Source: Cellulomonas phragmiteti (GTDB lineage: Bacteria > Actinomycetota > Actinomycetes > Actinomycetales > Cellulomonadaceae). Taken from it: a stretch of 64,000 nucleotides of DNA. Made by a program: the position numbers and the translations under genes. Shown here one piece after another: positions 25,466 through 33,701 of the stretch (positions are counted from its first letter, which is position 1; each line of letters opens with the position of its first letter). Where the stretch lies: contig NZ_BONP01000005.1 in NCBI RefSeq assembly GCF_016862775.1, positions 1 through 64,000 of the forward strand, read 5' to 3'. The notes below the pieces were generated by a model that was given only the letters and a program-made list of their open reading frames with translations, was not told the DNA's origin and did no database searches.

Positions 25466-26599
25466 ATGGTGGTGCACGCCGTGGCAGCCATGCCCCTCGT
25501 CGTCCTCGACGACCCCCGTCCGAGCACCGTGCGTGCCGTCTGCGTGCCCGCGGACCACCCCTACGTGAGGGCGGCGACGGCGGACCCGTCGGTCGTCGTC
25601 CTGCCCGACCCGCCGGTCCCGGGCGGTCAGCCCGGGCAGTGGTGGCCGCCCGTCGCGCTGGACGCGGCGTGGATCGAGGCCCACCGCGACGAGGCCGACC
25701 TGCTCCACGTGCACTTCGGCACCGAGTCGTTCGGCGTCGGGCACCTGCGCGCGGCCCTCGACGCCGCGCACCGCGTCGGCTGGCCGGTCGTCGTGACCGT
25801 GCACGACCTCGAGAACCCGCAGCTGACGGACCAGGACCACCACGTGGCACAGCTGGGCGTGCTGCTCGCGGCCGCGGACGGCGTGATCACGCTCACGGCG
25901 GGCGGCGCCGCGGCGATCGCCCGCCGCTGGGGGCGCCGTGCCGCGGTCGTGCCGCACCCTCGCGTCCTGCGCACGGGCTGGACGCCGCCCGCGGGCGGCG
26001 GGCGGTCCGTCCGGCGGGTGGCGACCCACCTCAAGGATCTGCGCCCGGGCGTGGACGGCGCGGGGGCGGTCGCAGCGCTCGTGGGGGCGACGCGGCGACT
26101 GGCCGGTGCCGGGCTCGACCTCGAGGTGGAGGTGCACCTGCGGGACAGGACGCGCGACGACCGGGCCGCTGCGCGGGTGCGTGACCTGTGCGACGGGTCG
26201 TCGGTGACCCTGGTGGAGCACGCGCGTCCGAGCGACGACGCGCTGGCCGAGCACCTGTCCGGGCTCGACGCGTGCCTTCTGCCGTACGGGCACGGCACCC
26301 ACTCCGGCTGGCTGGAGCTGTGCTGGGACCTCGGCGTGCCCGTGGTCGCCCCGGAGATCGGCCACCTGTCCGAGCAGCACCCGGACGGCTCGGTCGTCAC
26401 GACCACGCCGTTCGACCGGCCCGGTGCCGCGACGGACCTCGCGGGCGCGCTGGGGCTCGCGCTCGACCTGCCGGCGGCGGGCAGCCGCGAGCGCGACGCG
26501 CTGGTCCGGGAGCGCGCCCACCACCGGACCCGCACGGACGAGGCGTCCGTCCAGCACCACCGCGAGCTGTACCGGCAGCTGATCGCGGCTCGCCGGTGA
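25466..26599 (+). CDS. GT-B fold glycosyltransferase-like protein
   Basis: The 377-residue product has the layout of GT-B enzymes: an N-terminal half with DLLHVHFGTESFGVGHL, VTVHDLENPQ and DGVITLTAGGAAAIARRW, and a C-terminal half with DACLLPYGHGTHSGWLELCWDLGVPVVAP. The start is uncertain: ATG 25466 has no good Shine-Dalgarno sequence, and GTG and ATG codons follow within 30 bases. It leads a four-gene plus-strand operon, each gene overlapping the next by GTGA or ATGA. Substrate cannot be inferred. Confidence 0.72.
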   Translation: MVVHAVAAMPLVVLDDPRPSTVRAVCVPADHPYVRAATADPSVVVLPDPPVPGGQPGQWWPPVALDAAWIEAHRDEADLLHVHFGTESFGVGHLRAALDAAHRVGWPVVVTVHDLENPQLTDQDHHVAQLGVLLAAADGVITLTAGGAAAIARRWGRRAAVVPHPRVLRTGWTPPAGGGRSVRRVATHLKDLRPGVDGAGAVAALVGATRRLAGAGLDLEVEVHLRDRTRDDRAAARVRDLCDGSSVTLVEHARPSDDALAEHLSGLDACLLPYGHGTHSGWLELCWDLGVPVVAPEIGHLSEQHPDGSVVTTTPFDRPGAATDLAGALGLALDLPAAGSRERDALVRERAHHRTRTDEASVQHHRELYRQLIAARR

Positions 26600-27699
26600 G
26601 CGCGCTCGACGTCCTCGTCGTCGCCCCCCTGCGCTTCCCGCTCGGCCCGCCGCACGCCGGTGGGCTCGAGTCGATGGTGTGGAACGAGGTCCGCGCGCTG
26701 CGCGAACGCGGCCACCGCGTCGACCTCGTCGCGGTCGAGGGGTCCGACCAGCTGGACCCGGGGCTCCCCCGGTTCCGCCTCCCGGCGGTCACCTGGGACG
26801 CGTCGGACGTGGCCACGGACGACACCTGGCCGACCGACTCCCTGGCACGCACGGTCGGCGCGCTCGACGACGCACTGGACGAGGTCGCGGCGGCGCGGCG
26901 GTGGGACGTGGTGCTCAACCACTGCCTGCACCCGCTGCCGGTGCTGCGGGCGGCGGGGCTCGGAGCGCCTGTCGTCACGGTCCTGCACACCCCGCCGGAG
27001 CCGGCGCTGGTCGAGGCCGCGCGCCTGGCGCCCGCCACGGCCCGGTTCGTGGCCGTCAGCGAGCACACCCGGGCGTCGTGGGCGCGGGCGGGGGTCGCCT
27101 CGACCCTGCTGCACAACGGGGTGCGGGTCGAGGAGTGGCCCGTCGGGCCCGGCGGGCCGGACCTGGTGTGGTTCGGCCGGATCGTCCCGGAGAAGGCGCC
27201 CCACCTGGCGGTGGAGGTGGCGCGCCGGCTCGGCCGACGCATCGTCCTGGCCGGCCGGGTCGGCGACGAGGGGTACATGCGCACGCAGATCGCTCCGAGG
27301 CTGGGCGCCGACGTGCGGTGGAGCGGGCACCTCGATCAGCGCCGGCTCGCCCGGCTCGTGGGGCGCAGCGCCACGACGCTGGTCACGTCGGTGTGGGAGG
27401 AGCCGTTCGGTCTGGTCGCGCCGGAGTCCCTGAGCTGCGGCACGCCGGTGGTCGGCTTCGCGGTCGGCGGGCTCCCCGAGGTCCAGCGGGGTCGCGTCGG
27501 GATGGCGGTGGCGCCGCCGGGTGACGTCGCGGCGATGGCCCGTGCCGCCGCGCCATTGGTCGCGCGCGGACGCCACCCGCGCTACCGCGCGCAGGTCCGG
27601 GCCTCGGTGCGCGACGCGTTCTCGCTGGACGTCCGGATGCGCCGGCTCGACGAGCTGCTCACGCACGCGGTCGTGGCCGCCGGGCAGGAGGTGGCATGA
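26596..27699 (+). CDS. family 4 glycosyltransferase
   Basis: The 367-residue retaining GT-B enzyme has an N-terminal glycine-rich loop (FPLGPPHAGGLESMVWNEVRAL) and a C-terminal nucleotide-sugar site: VWFGRIVPEKAPHLAVEVARR, TSVWEEPFGLVAPESLSCGTPVVGF, which is the GT4 E-X7-E region. It should transfer a sugar from an NDP donor with retention of configuration. Translation is coupled at both ends (GTGA upstream, ATGA downstream). Acceptor and donor are unknown. Confidence 0.86.
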   Translation: MSALDVLVVAPLRFPLGPPHAGGLESMVWNEVRALRERGHRVDLVAVEGSDQLDPGLPRFRLPAVTWDASDVATDDTWPTDSLARTVGALDDALDEVAAARRWDVVLNHCLHPLPVLRAAGLGAPVVTVLHTPPEPALVEAARLAPATARFVAVSEHTRASWARAGVASTLLHNGVRVEEWPVGPGGPDLVWFGRIVPEKAPHLAVEVARRLGRRIVLAGRVGDEGYMRTQIAPRLGADVRWSGHLDQRRLARLVGRSATTLVTSVWEEPFGLVAPESLSCGTPVVGFAVGGLPEVQRGRVGMAVAPPGDVAAMARAAAPLVARGRHPRYRAQVRASVRDAFSLDVRMRRLDELLTHAVVAAGQEVA

Positions 27700-28724
27700 G
27701 CGGGCGCACGGTCGGGTGGTACGTCCACCACCACGGGTCCGGTCACGCGACCCGGCTGCGGGCGATCAGCAGGCACCTGGACGAGCCCGTCGCGGCGTTC
27801 GGCTCGATGGAGCGACCGCCGCAGCTGCCCGAGAGCGTCACGTGGACCCGTCTCGAGCGCGACGACGGCACGGAGCCGGGCAGCCTCCCGCCGCAGGTGC
27901 TGGACCCGACCGTGGGCGGGCTCCTGCACTGGGCACCGCGGGGGCACCGGGGTCACCGGCGCCGGCTCGCCCGGCTGGTCGAGGGGCTCGACCGGCACGA
28001 CGTCGGCGCGCTCGTGGTCGACACGTCCGTCGAGGTGACCCTGCTCGGCAGGCTCCTGGGGATACCGACGGTGCTCGTCACCCAGCCCGGTGCCCGCGAC
28101 GACGCCGCCCACGCGGTCGGCCTCGCCGCGGCGACCCGGGTCATCGCCCCGTGGCCGGCGGGTCTGCTGGAGCCGGCGCACCTGGCGCGGGTGCGCGACG
28201 CGGTGACGTTCACCGGCGGGATCAGCCGGTTCGAGGGTCGCCGTCCCGACCCGGTGAGGTCCGGCAGCGTGCTGCTGCTCGCGGGTGGTGGGGGTGCCGC
28301 CGTCGGAGGCGACGACCTGCGTCGGGCGCAGGACGCGACCCCCGGACGCGACTGGAGGCTCGCGGGCACGCTCGGCGACGCGTCGGGCCGGTGGGTGGAC
28401 GACCCCTGGCAGGCGCTGTCGTCCGCGGAGGTCGTCGTCAGCTGGGCGGGGCAGAACGCGGTCGCCGACCTCGCGGCGGCGGGTGCACGCGCTGTCGTGC
28501 TGCCGCAGGACCGGCCGTTCGGTGAGCAGCACGCGACCGGGCACGCGCTGCGCGACGCGCGGCTCGCGGTCGTCCGCCCGTCCTGGCCGAGCCCGCAGCA
28601 CTGGCCCGACCTGCTCGAGGAGGCCCGGCACCTGGAGCCGCGGTGGGAGCGCTGGCAGGTCGACGGGGCGGCGCGCCGGGCCGCGCAGGTCGTGCACGAG
28701 GTCGCCGAGGGCGGGGCCGCATGA
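27696..28724 (+). CDS. GT1/GT28-like (MurG-like) glycosyltransferase
   Basis: The 342-residue protein begins VGWYVHHHGSGHATRLRAI, the MurG/UGT-like N-terminal loop. Near the C terminus it has VVSWAGQNAVADLAAAGARAVVLPQDRPFGEQ, the donor-binding signature of GT28 enzymes. Unlike true MurG, it lies outside the dcw cluster and its central part differs, so a surface glycan or glycolipid role is more likely than lipid II synthesis. ATGA overlaps tie it to both neighbours. Confidence 0.75.
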   Translation: MSGRTVGWYVHHHGSGHATRLRAISRHLDEPVAAFGSMERPPQLPESVTWTRLERDDGTEPGSLPPQVLDPTVGGLLHWAPRGHRGHRRRLARLVEGLDRHDVGALVVDTSVEVTLLGRLLGIPTVLVTQPGARDDAAHAVGLAAATRVIAPWPAGLLEPAHLARVRDAVTFTGGISRFEGRRPDPVRSGSVLLLAGGGGAAVGGDDLRRAQDATPGRDWRLAGTLGDASGRWVDDPWQALSSAEVVVSWAGQNAVADLAAAGARAVVLPQDRPFGEQHATGHALRDARLAVVRPSWPSPQHWPDLLEEARHLEPRWERWQVDGAARRAAQVVHEVAEGGAA

Positions 28725-29530
28725 CCACGGCCGTCCTCACCGTGTGCTCGGCCGGCCGCCGCGAGCACCTCGGGCACCAGGCGGTGGCCGTGCGCCGGCA
28801 GCACGCCGACCTCTACGTCGTCGCGTGGATCGGCCCGGGACCGGTCGACGACGTCGACGCCGACGTGGTGCTGCGCGTGCCGCCCGGCACGGCGGGGCTG
28901 CCGGTCGCCGCCGCGCGCAACGCCGCCGCCGACGAGGCGGTACGACGCGGTGCCGACGCCCTGGTCCTCCTCGACGCCGACTGCGTCCCCGGGCCGGGGA
29001 CGCTGGACCGGTACGCCGCGACGGTCGCCGCCCGGCCCGACGCCGTGCTGTGCGGCCCGGTCAGCTACCTGCCCGCGGGCGTCGACGTCGACGACCCCCG
29101 CGAGCTCGCGCGTCGCACCGCCCCGCACGCCGCCCGCCCGGACCCGGGCGACGGCGAGCTGCGTGCGGCGACGCCCGAGGAGTACGACCTGTTCTGGTCG
29201 TTGTCGTTCGCGGTCGCGGCCACCCGGTGGGCCGACGGACCGCGGTTCGACGAGGGGTTCGAGGGCTACGGCGCCGAGGACACGGACTACGCCTGTGCCC
29301 TGCGGGCGCGGGGCGTCCCGCTGCTGTGGGTCGGCGGCGCGCACGCGTACCACCAGTTCCACCCCACGCAGTCCCCCCCGTGGCAGCACCTCGACGACAT
29401 CCTGCGCAACGGCGCGCGCTTCGCGCAGCGCTGGGGGCGGTGGCCGATGGGTGGCTGGCTGGAGGCGTTCGCCGCCGCCGGGGCGATCACCTGGGACGGG
29501 GGGACGTGGCGCCGTACGTCCGCCCGGTGA
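28721..29530 (+). CDS. family 2 glycosyltransferase
   Basis: The 269-residue GT-A enzyme has an alanine-rich N-terminal fold, VLLDADCVPGPGTL as the DXD metal site, and GYGAEDTDYACALRARG as the acidic catalytic motif shared with the first gene of the cluster. It lacks that gene's C-terminal extension. The last 44 bases of the gene are also the last 44 bases of the convergent next gene. The ATG at 28721 overlaps the preceding stop. Donor and acceptor are unknown. Confidence 0.85.
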   Translation: MTTAVLTVCSAGRREHLGHQAVAVRRQHADLYVVAWIGPGPVDDVDADVVLRVPPGTAGLPVAAARNAAADEAVRRGADALVLLDADCVPGPGTLDRYAATVAARPDAVLCGPVSYLPAGVDVDDPRELARRTAPHAARPDPGDGELRAATPEEYDLFWSLSFAVAATRWADGPRFDEGFEGYGAEDTDYACALRARGVPLLWVGGAHAYHQFHPTQSPPWQHLDDILRNGARFAQRWGRWPMGGWLEAFAAAGAITWDGGTWRRTSAR

Positions 29531-30731
29531 GGGCCCCGAGCAGCTCGTCGGCCGCGTCGAGCAGCAGCGGCGCCACGCGCTCCGGGGCGTAGTCGTCCGC
29601 CGAGGTCGCCGCCGCGCGACCCAGCCGCTCGCGCAGCGCGGGCTCGGCCAGCAGGCGGGTCACGGCGCGGGCGAGCTCGCCGACGTCGCCCGGGTCCACC
29701 ACCAGCGCGTCGCGCCCGTCGGTGCAGAAGTCGTCGAACCCGCTCCCCCGCGTGACGACGACCGGCGCGCCGATCGCACGGGCCTCCAGGGCCGCGTTGC
29801 CGAACCCCTCCCACACCGACGGGCACAGCACGAGCGTCGCGGCCCGCACGCACGGGTGCAGCTGCTCGGCCGACAGGTGCCCGACCAGGTGCACCCGCGA
29901 GCGCGCGGCGGGCGGGACCGCGCACAGCAGCTCGTCACGGTCCGGCTCGAAGCGGGCGTCCCCGCTGGCGCCGGCCAGGACCAGCTGGACGTCGGGGTGG
30001 GCGGCGGCCACCCGCGCGAACGCCTCGGTCGCGGTCAGCACGCCCTTGCGTCGTTCCAGCCGACCGACGAACAGGATCACCGGCCCGGCGGCTCCGGGCC
30101 ACCAGGTCGGCGTCGGGCCCGCGCCGGCCAGCCGACGGACCTGCGCGACGTCGACCGTGTTCGGGACGACACGCAGCGGGGGGACCTCGCCCAGCGTGCG
30201 CCGCGTCCGGTCCGCCATCGCGGTGGAGATGGCGATCAACCCGGCCGACCGGCGGATCTGCCGCGTCTCCAGGAACGACTGCACGACCTGCACCGTCCCC
30301 TGCCGCCAGCCGAACGAGGCCGGGGTGAAGCCCGCGACCGCGTTCTGCAGCGCCGTGCTGGTCGCGAGGTTGGTCAGCACCGGGGCGCGGGCGGGCAGCC
30401 GGGCACCCAGCGCCCCCCACTCCGGGAGGAACACGCGGTCGTAGCGCCCCCGCCGTGCGGCCGACGCGACGACGTGGGCTCGTCGCGACAGCGCCGCCAC
30501 CCCGGACCCGGGCACCGCTGCCGACGCCAGGAGGTGCACGCCGCCCGGGGCCCGGTCCGACAGCAACGGCCCCGGGGCGACGACCAGCAGGTCGACCTGC
30601 GCTCCGGCCGCGACCAGAGCGGGGGCCAGCCCGGCGTAGTGGGTCCCGATCCCCCCGGTGTAGGCGGTCAGACCGGCGTACTCGGTGGTCGCGACCAGCC
30701 ACCGGCCGCCGTCTCGACGCGTCGGGGTCAT
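29487..30731 (-). CDS. family 4 glycosyltransferase
   Basis: The 414-residue GT4 enzyme has a canonical N-terminal loop (TAYTGGIGTHYAGLAPAL) and the C-terminal donor site VILFVGRLERRKGVLTATEAF and PSVWEGFGNAALEARAIGAPVVVT with the E-X7-E pair. This is the best-conserved GT4 in the cluster. Start is ATG at 30731. It is tail-to-tail with the preceding GT2 and shares 44 bases with it, so the two transcripts are antisense over their 3' ends. Confidence 0.88.
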   Translation of the reverse strand: MTPTRRDGGRWLVATTEYAGLTAYTGGIGTHYAGLAPALVAAGAQVDLLVVAPGPLLSDRAPGGVHLLASAAVPGSGVAALSRRAHVVASAARRGRYDRVFLPEWGALGARLPARAPVLTNLATSTALQNAVAGFTPASFGWRQGTVQVVQSFLETRQIRRSAGLIAISTAMADRTRRTLGEVPPLRVVPNTVDVAQVRRLAGAGPTPTWWPGAAGPVILFVGRLERRKGVLTATEAFARVAAAHPDVQLVLAGASGDARFEPDRDELLCAVPPAARSRVHLVGHLSAEQLHPCVRAATLVLCPSVWEGFGNAALEARAIGAPVVVTRGSGFDDFCTDGRDALVVDPGDVGELARAVTRLLAEPALRERLGRAAATSADDYAPERVAPLLLDAADELLGALTGRTYGATSPRPR

Positions 30732-30799
30732 GTCCCGAGTCTGCCCGCGGGGGCGGCGGCCCGCTCGGCCGGCACCCCCGACGGGCGACCCGCCCGCGG

Positions 30800-31576
30800 T
30801 CAGTGGTGCGACCCGCGCCTGCCCGACGTCTCCACCGGGGTCGCGCCGGGTCGCGTCCACTGGGGGGTGGGGCGGCCGGTGGGGCCCCACGTGCCGCGCC
30901 CCCGCTCGTCGGTTCGCCAGTACCAGCCGGGCTCGGCGCCGGCGGGCCAGCCGTCGGGCACGTCCTGCCAGGCCTCGCCGCGGCCGTACGGGGTCATGTC
31001 GAGCAGCTGGAAGGAGGGCGAGGCGACCTCGACTCCCCGACCGGTGGTCGTGTAGGTGAGGAACACACGGTCGCCGTCCCGCAGGAAGCAGGCGAACCTC
31101 CCCATCTCCTCACCGACGGGCCCGGTCACCCCGCGCACGGAGTACCAGCGCTGGGTGTAGCCCATGAACTGCAGGTACGGCGCCACCTCGTCCCACGCGC
31201 CCGTGGTGAGGATCGCGAACGCGACGCCCCGGGCCGCGAGGTAGGGCGCGTCCCGCAGCTGCCAGGCGCTGACGGTGCAGCCCTCGCACTGGCCCTGGTG
31301 CGGCGCACCGTCGTGCCACATGTGCTGGTAGACGACGAGCTCCTCGCGTCCGTCGAACACGTCGCGGAACGGGATCGGTCCGTCCGGTCCGACGACCGGG
31401 ACCGCGCCGTCGACCTCCACCATCGGCAGCCGGCGGCGCGCGGCGGCGATCGCGTCGCCCGCGCGGGTGTGGGCCTTCTCGCGCACGAGCAGCTCGTCGC
31501 GGGCCGCCTGCCACGTGGCGTGGTCGACCACAGGCGGTCGGCCGGGTCGGGTGGCGGACTCGTGGGGCGTCGTCAT
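30800..31576 (-). CDS. DUF899 thioredoxin-fold protein
   Basis: The 258-residue protein belongs to the DUF899 family, thioredoxin-like proteins of unknown function. Diagnostic features are the N-terminal LLVREKAHTRAGDAIAAARRRLP, then YQHMWHDGAPHQGQCEGCT with a CXXC pair, and a Trp-rich C terminus (WQDVPDGWPAG, WYWRTDERG). The start is ATG at 31576. It is divergent from the ArsR-type regulator gene, with 158 bases between starts, and could be a target of it. Confidence 0.88.
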   Translation of the reverse strand: MTTPHESATRPGRPPVVDHATWQAARDELLVREKAHTRAGDAIAAARRRLPMVEVDGAVPVVGPDGPIPFRDVFDGREELVVYQHMWHDGAPHQGQCEGCTVSAWQLRDAPYLAARGVAFAILTTGAWDEVAPYLQFMGYTQRWYSVRGVTGPVGEEMGRFACFLRDGDRVFLTYTTTGRGVEVASPSFQLLDMTPYGRGEAWQDVPDGWPAGAEPGWYWRTDERGRGTWGPTGRPTPQWTRPGATPVETSGRRGSHH

Positions 31577-31705
31577 GGTGTCCTCCGCGGTGTCGGGGCG
31601 GGCGGGCGCCCACCGGGGTCATGGGTGCCGACCTGCCGGACGTCGCGAAGTGTCCGGCCGCGGGGCGGCGGGCTCACGGGAACGACTCCCGTTCGCGATA
31701 CATAG

Positions 31706-31733
31706 CCACATTGCCATGTCGCAATATCTGTGG
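31706..31733. promoter_or_regulatory. candidate ArsR operator overlapping the regulator's start
   Basis: An AT-rich patch contains nested inverted repeats: ATTGC-N6-GCAAT (31710-31725), flanked by CCACA (31706-31710) and TGTGG (31729-31733). It lies immediately before the GTG at 31735 in the divergent region with the DUF899 gene, where ArsR/SmtB repressors normally bind. Confidence 0.5.
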
Positions 31734-31734
31734 T

Positions 31735-32076
31735 GTGCTGGCGCGCGTGCACGGTCAACCGGGGCTCCACGCGGCGGCAGAGCTGTTCAAGGTGCTGGGC
31801 CACGAGTCCAGGCTCACGCTCCTGCTGCTGCTGGCCACGGAGCCGCGCACCGTCGGCGCACTCGTGGCGGCGACGGGCAGCACGCAGCCGCTGGTCTCCC
31901 AGCACCTGCGCACGCTGCGTCAGAGCGGCCTCGTCACCGCGACCCGCCACGGGCGCGAGGTCACCTACCGCGTCACCGACGAGCACGTGACGCACGTCGT
32001 CACCGACGCGCTCGCCCACGTCACGGAGCCGACCCCCCAGGGGCGGCCCCACGGACCCCAGGAGGACCACCCATGA
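31735..32076 (+). CDS. ArsR/SmtB-family repressor with an alpha-5 zinc site
   Basis: The 113-residue protein is a winged-helix dimer of the ArsR/SmtB family (FKVLGHESRLTLLLLL, then the recognition helix STQPLVSQHLRTLRQSGLV, then the wing). Residues 82-98 match the alpha-5 metal motif D-X-H-X10-H-X2-E exactly (Asp82, His84, His95, Glu98), the site used by zinc sensors SmtB and CzrA. There are no cysteines, so As(III), Cd and Pb thiolate sensing is unlikely. GTG at 31735 is taken as start, with GTG 31750 as the alternative; neither has a ribosome site, so the mRNA may be leaderless. ATGA couples it to the His-rich gene. Confidence 0.88.
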   Translation: MLARVHGQPGLHAAAELFKVLGHESRLTLLLLLATEPRTVGALVAATGSTQPLVSQHLRTLRQSGLVTATRHGREVTYRVTDEHVTHVVTDALAHVTEPTPQGRPHGPQEDHP

Positions 32077-32369
32077 CCGTCACCGACACGCACGCCGAGC
32101 ACACGCTCGCCGAGCACGCCCACGGCGCGGCCTGCGGCCACGAGGCCGTGCCCCACGGCGACCACGTCGACTACGTCCACGGCACCCACCGGCACGCCGA
32201 GCACGGCGACCACTACGACGAGCACGAGGCCGTCGCCGAGCACACCACCGAGCAGCACGCCCACGGCGGCGACTGCGGCCACGAGGCCGTCCCGCACGAC
32301 GACCACACCGACTACGTCCACGACGGGCACCGGCACGCCGCCCACGACGACCACTACGACGAGCACTGA
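32073..32369 (+). CDS. duplicated histidine-rich metal-binding protein
   Basis: The 98-residue acidic protein contains 25 histidines. It is built from two 38-residue repeats (14-51 and 61-98) that share CGHEAVPH, DY-VH, HRHA and HYDEH. Each repeat has one Cys within CGH. A single-unit version of this motif occurs in small actinobacterial proteins that databases often mislabel as zinc transporter permease; there is no membrane segment here. GGAGG at 32061-32065 precedes the ATG, which overlaps the zinc-type ArsR stop. A cytoplasmic zinc buffer or chaperone is my inference. Confidence 0.85.
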   Translation: MTVTDTHAEHTLAEHAHGAACGHEAVPHGDHVDYVHGTHRHAEHGDHYDEHEAVAEHTTEQHAHGGDCGHEAVPHDDHTDYVHDGHRHAAHDDHYDEH

Positions 32370-32412
32370 CGCACCACGGCGTCCGTGTCCGCAGGGCGCC
32401 GGCGGACGCGAC

Positions 32413-32444
32413 GAGGCCCGCACCGCTGCTGCGGTGCGGGCCTC
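32413..32444. terminator. terminator between the His-rich gene and tRNA-Pro
   Basis: A perfect 13-bp stem (32413-32425 with 32432-32444) and a 6-nt loop lie between the convergent His-rich protein gene and the minus-strand tRNA. Confidence 0.7.
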
Positions 32445-32458
32445 GATCTGCCACGACG

Positions 32459-32532
<74 letters not shown>

Positions 32533-32638
32533 TCGTGCCCCCGCGGGGGCCGTCGAAGACTCTATCGCACCCGACGCGGCTCACTCGACCACCCCCGGCC
32601 GGCACGTCCCGCCACGAACCCCGCCGGTGCCCGCCTCC

Positions 32639-33694
32639 TCACCCGGCCGCGCGCTCCTCGCGCCGCCGGCGCAGCACCTCGAGCTCGGCGCCCACGACGC
32701 CGAGCACCAGCAGGTCGACCAGCAGCCCCCACGAGGCGTCCCACTGCGAGAGCCGGAAGAGGAAGAACTGGGTGACCAGCAGGCTCACCAGCACCGCACG
32801 GCGGAACCACAGGTACCCGTGGACGGCGTCGTGCCGCACCCGTGCCAGGCCCACGCCCGCCAGCACGACGCTCACCGCCCCGGCGACCAGCGCGCCGGCG
32901 ACCACCCAGCCCGGCGACCGGTCGCCGCCCCACCACCGGGCGACGGCACCGCTGACCGTCACGCCCGACGTCCCCACGAGCACGGCGACCGCGAGCCAGG
33001 GCACGAACCGCGCGCGCACCAGCGTGTGCAGCACGCGCACGACCCCCGAGGCGACCAGCCCGACCGGGTCCGGCAGCTCGGCCTGGTCGTCCTCGATGCT
33101 GCGCAGCAGCGCCCGGGTCTCGCGCGCACCCGGCACGTCCCCGGCGTCGGCCAGGTGCGCCTCGGCACGGTGCCGCGCCGCCGGGGTGAACCCGCCGACG
33201 ACCCCGGCCACCGCCTCGTCCACGGCGCCCGCGAGCGCCTCGCGCGGGTCGGGCGGGCGGCGTCCGTGCAGGGCGTCGGCGACCAGACCCAGGGCCACGA
33301 CGGTCGCGTAGATGATCGCCGCGGTCGGCTCGTAGAAGTAGTCGTTGTCGGACGTGACGAACTTGCCGACCTCGTCGACGAAGAGCCCGAACCCGACGCC
33401 GCCGACCAGGGCACCGAGCGGCCGCAGCGACGGACCGGTGAACGACAGGAGCAGCACGAAGGCGACGGCCATCAGCAGCCCACCCCACAGCACGTGGGCG
33501 ATGTGCAGACCGTCGCCCCCGAGCTGCGGGTACCCGGTCGCGGCGAGCAGCGCCCGGGTGAGCAGCACCGTCGCCGCGGTCGCGACGAGGAAGGTCGCGA
33601 GGTGCCGAGGCCCACGGGGGTCGCGCGGCAGCCCGAGGCGCAGCAGCACGTGCGGTGTCGCGCGCGCCGGGCGCTCGGGTCGCCGGGCGGTCAC
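32639..33694 (-). CDS. polytopic membrane protein of unknown function
   Basis: The 351-residue protein has about eight hydrophobic helices: four before and four after a 90-residue cytoplasmic segment (about 145-230) that is rich in Ala, Glu and Arg. Notable conserved-looking residues are HIAHVLWGG and LFVDEVGKFVTSDNDYFYEP, which resemble a membrane-embedded acidic site. I recognise no named family. The GTG at 33694 lies seven bases after the der stop, so it is the last gene of the large minus-strand run. Confidence 0.75.
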   Translation of the reverse strand: MTARRPERPARATPHVLLRLGLPRDPRGPRHLATFLVATAATVLLTRALLAATGYPQLGGDGLHIAHVLWGGLLMAVAFVLLLSFTGPSLRPLGALVGGVGFGLFVDEVGKFVTSDNDYFYEPTAAIIYATVVALGLVADALHGRRPPDPREALAGAVDEAVAGVVGGFTPAARHRAEAHLADAGDVPGARETRALLRSIEDDQAELPDPVGLVASGVVRVLHTLVRARFVPWLAVAVLVGTSGVTVSGAVARWWGGDRSPGWVVAGALVAGAVSVVLAGVGLARVRHDAVHGYLWFRRAVLVSLLVTQFFLFRLSQWDASWGLLVDLLVLGVVGAELEVLRRRREERAAG

Positions 33695-33701
33695 TCCCGG
33701 G

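Noticed and set aside
27696..28724. MurG assignment
   Set aside because: The N- and C-terminal loops are GT28-like, but the gene is in a glycosyltransferase cluster and not with cell-wall division genes, and the central region differs. I kept a general GT call.
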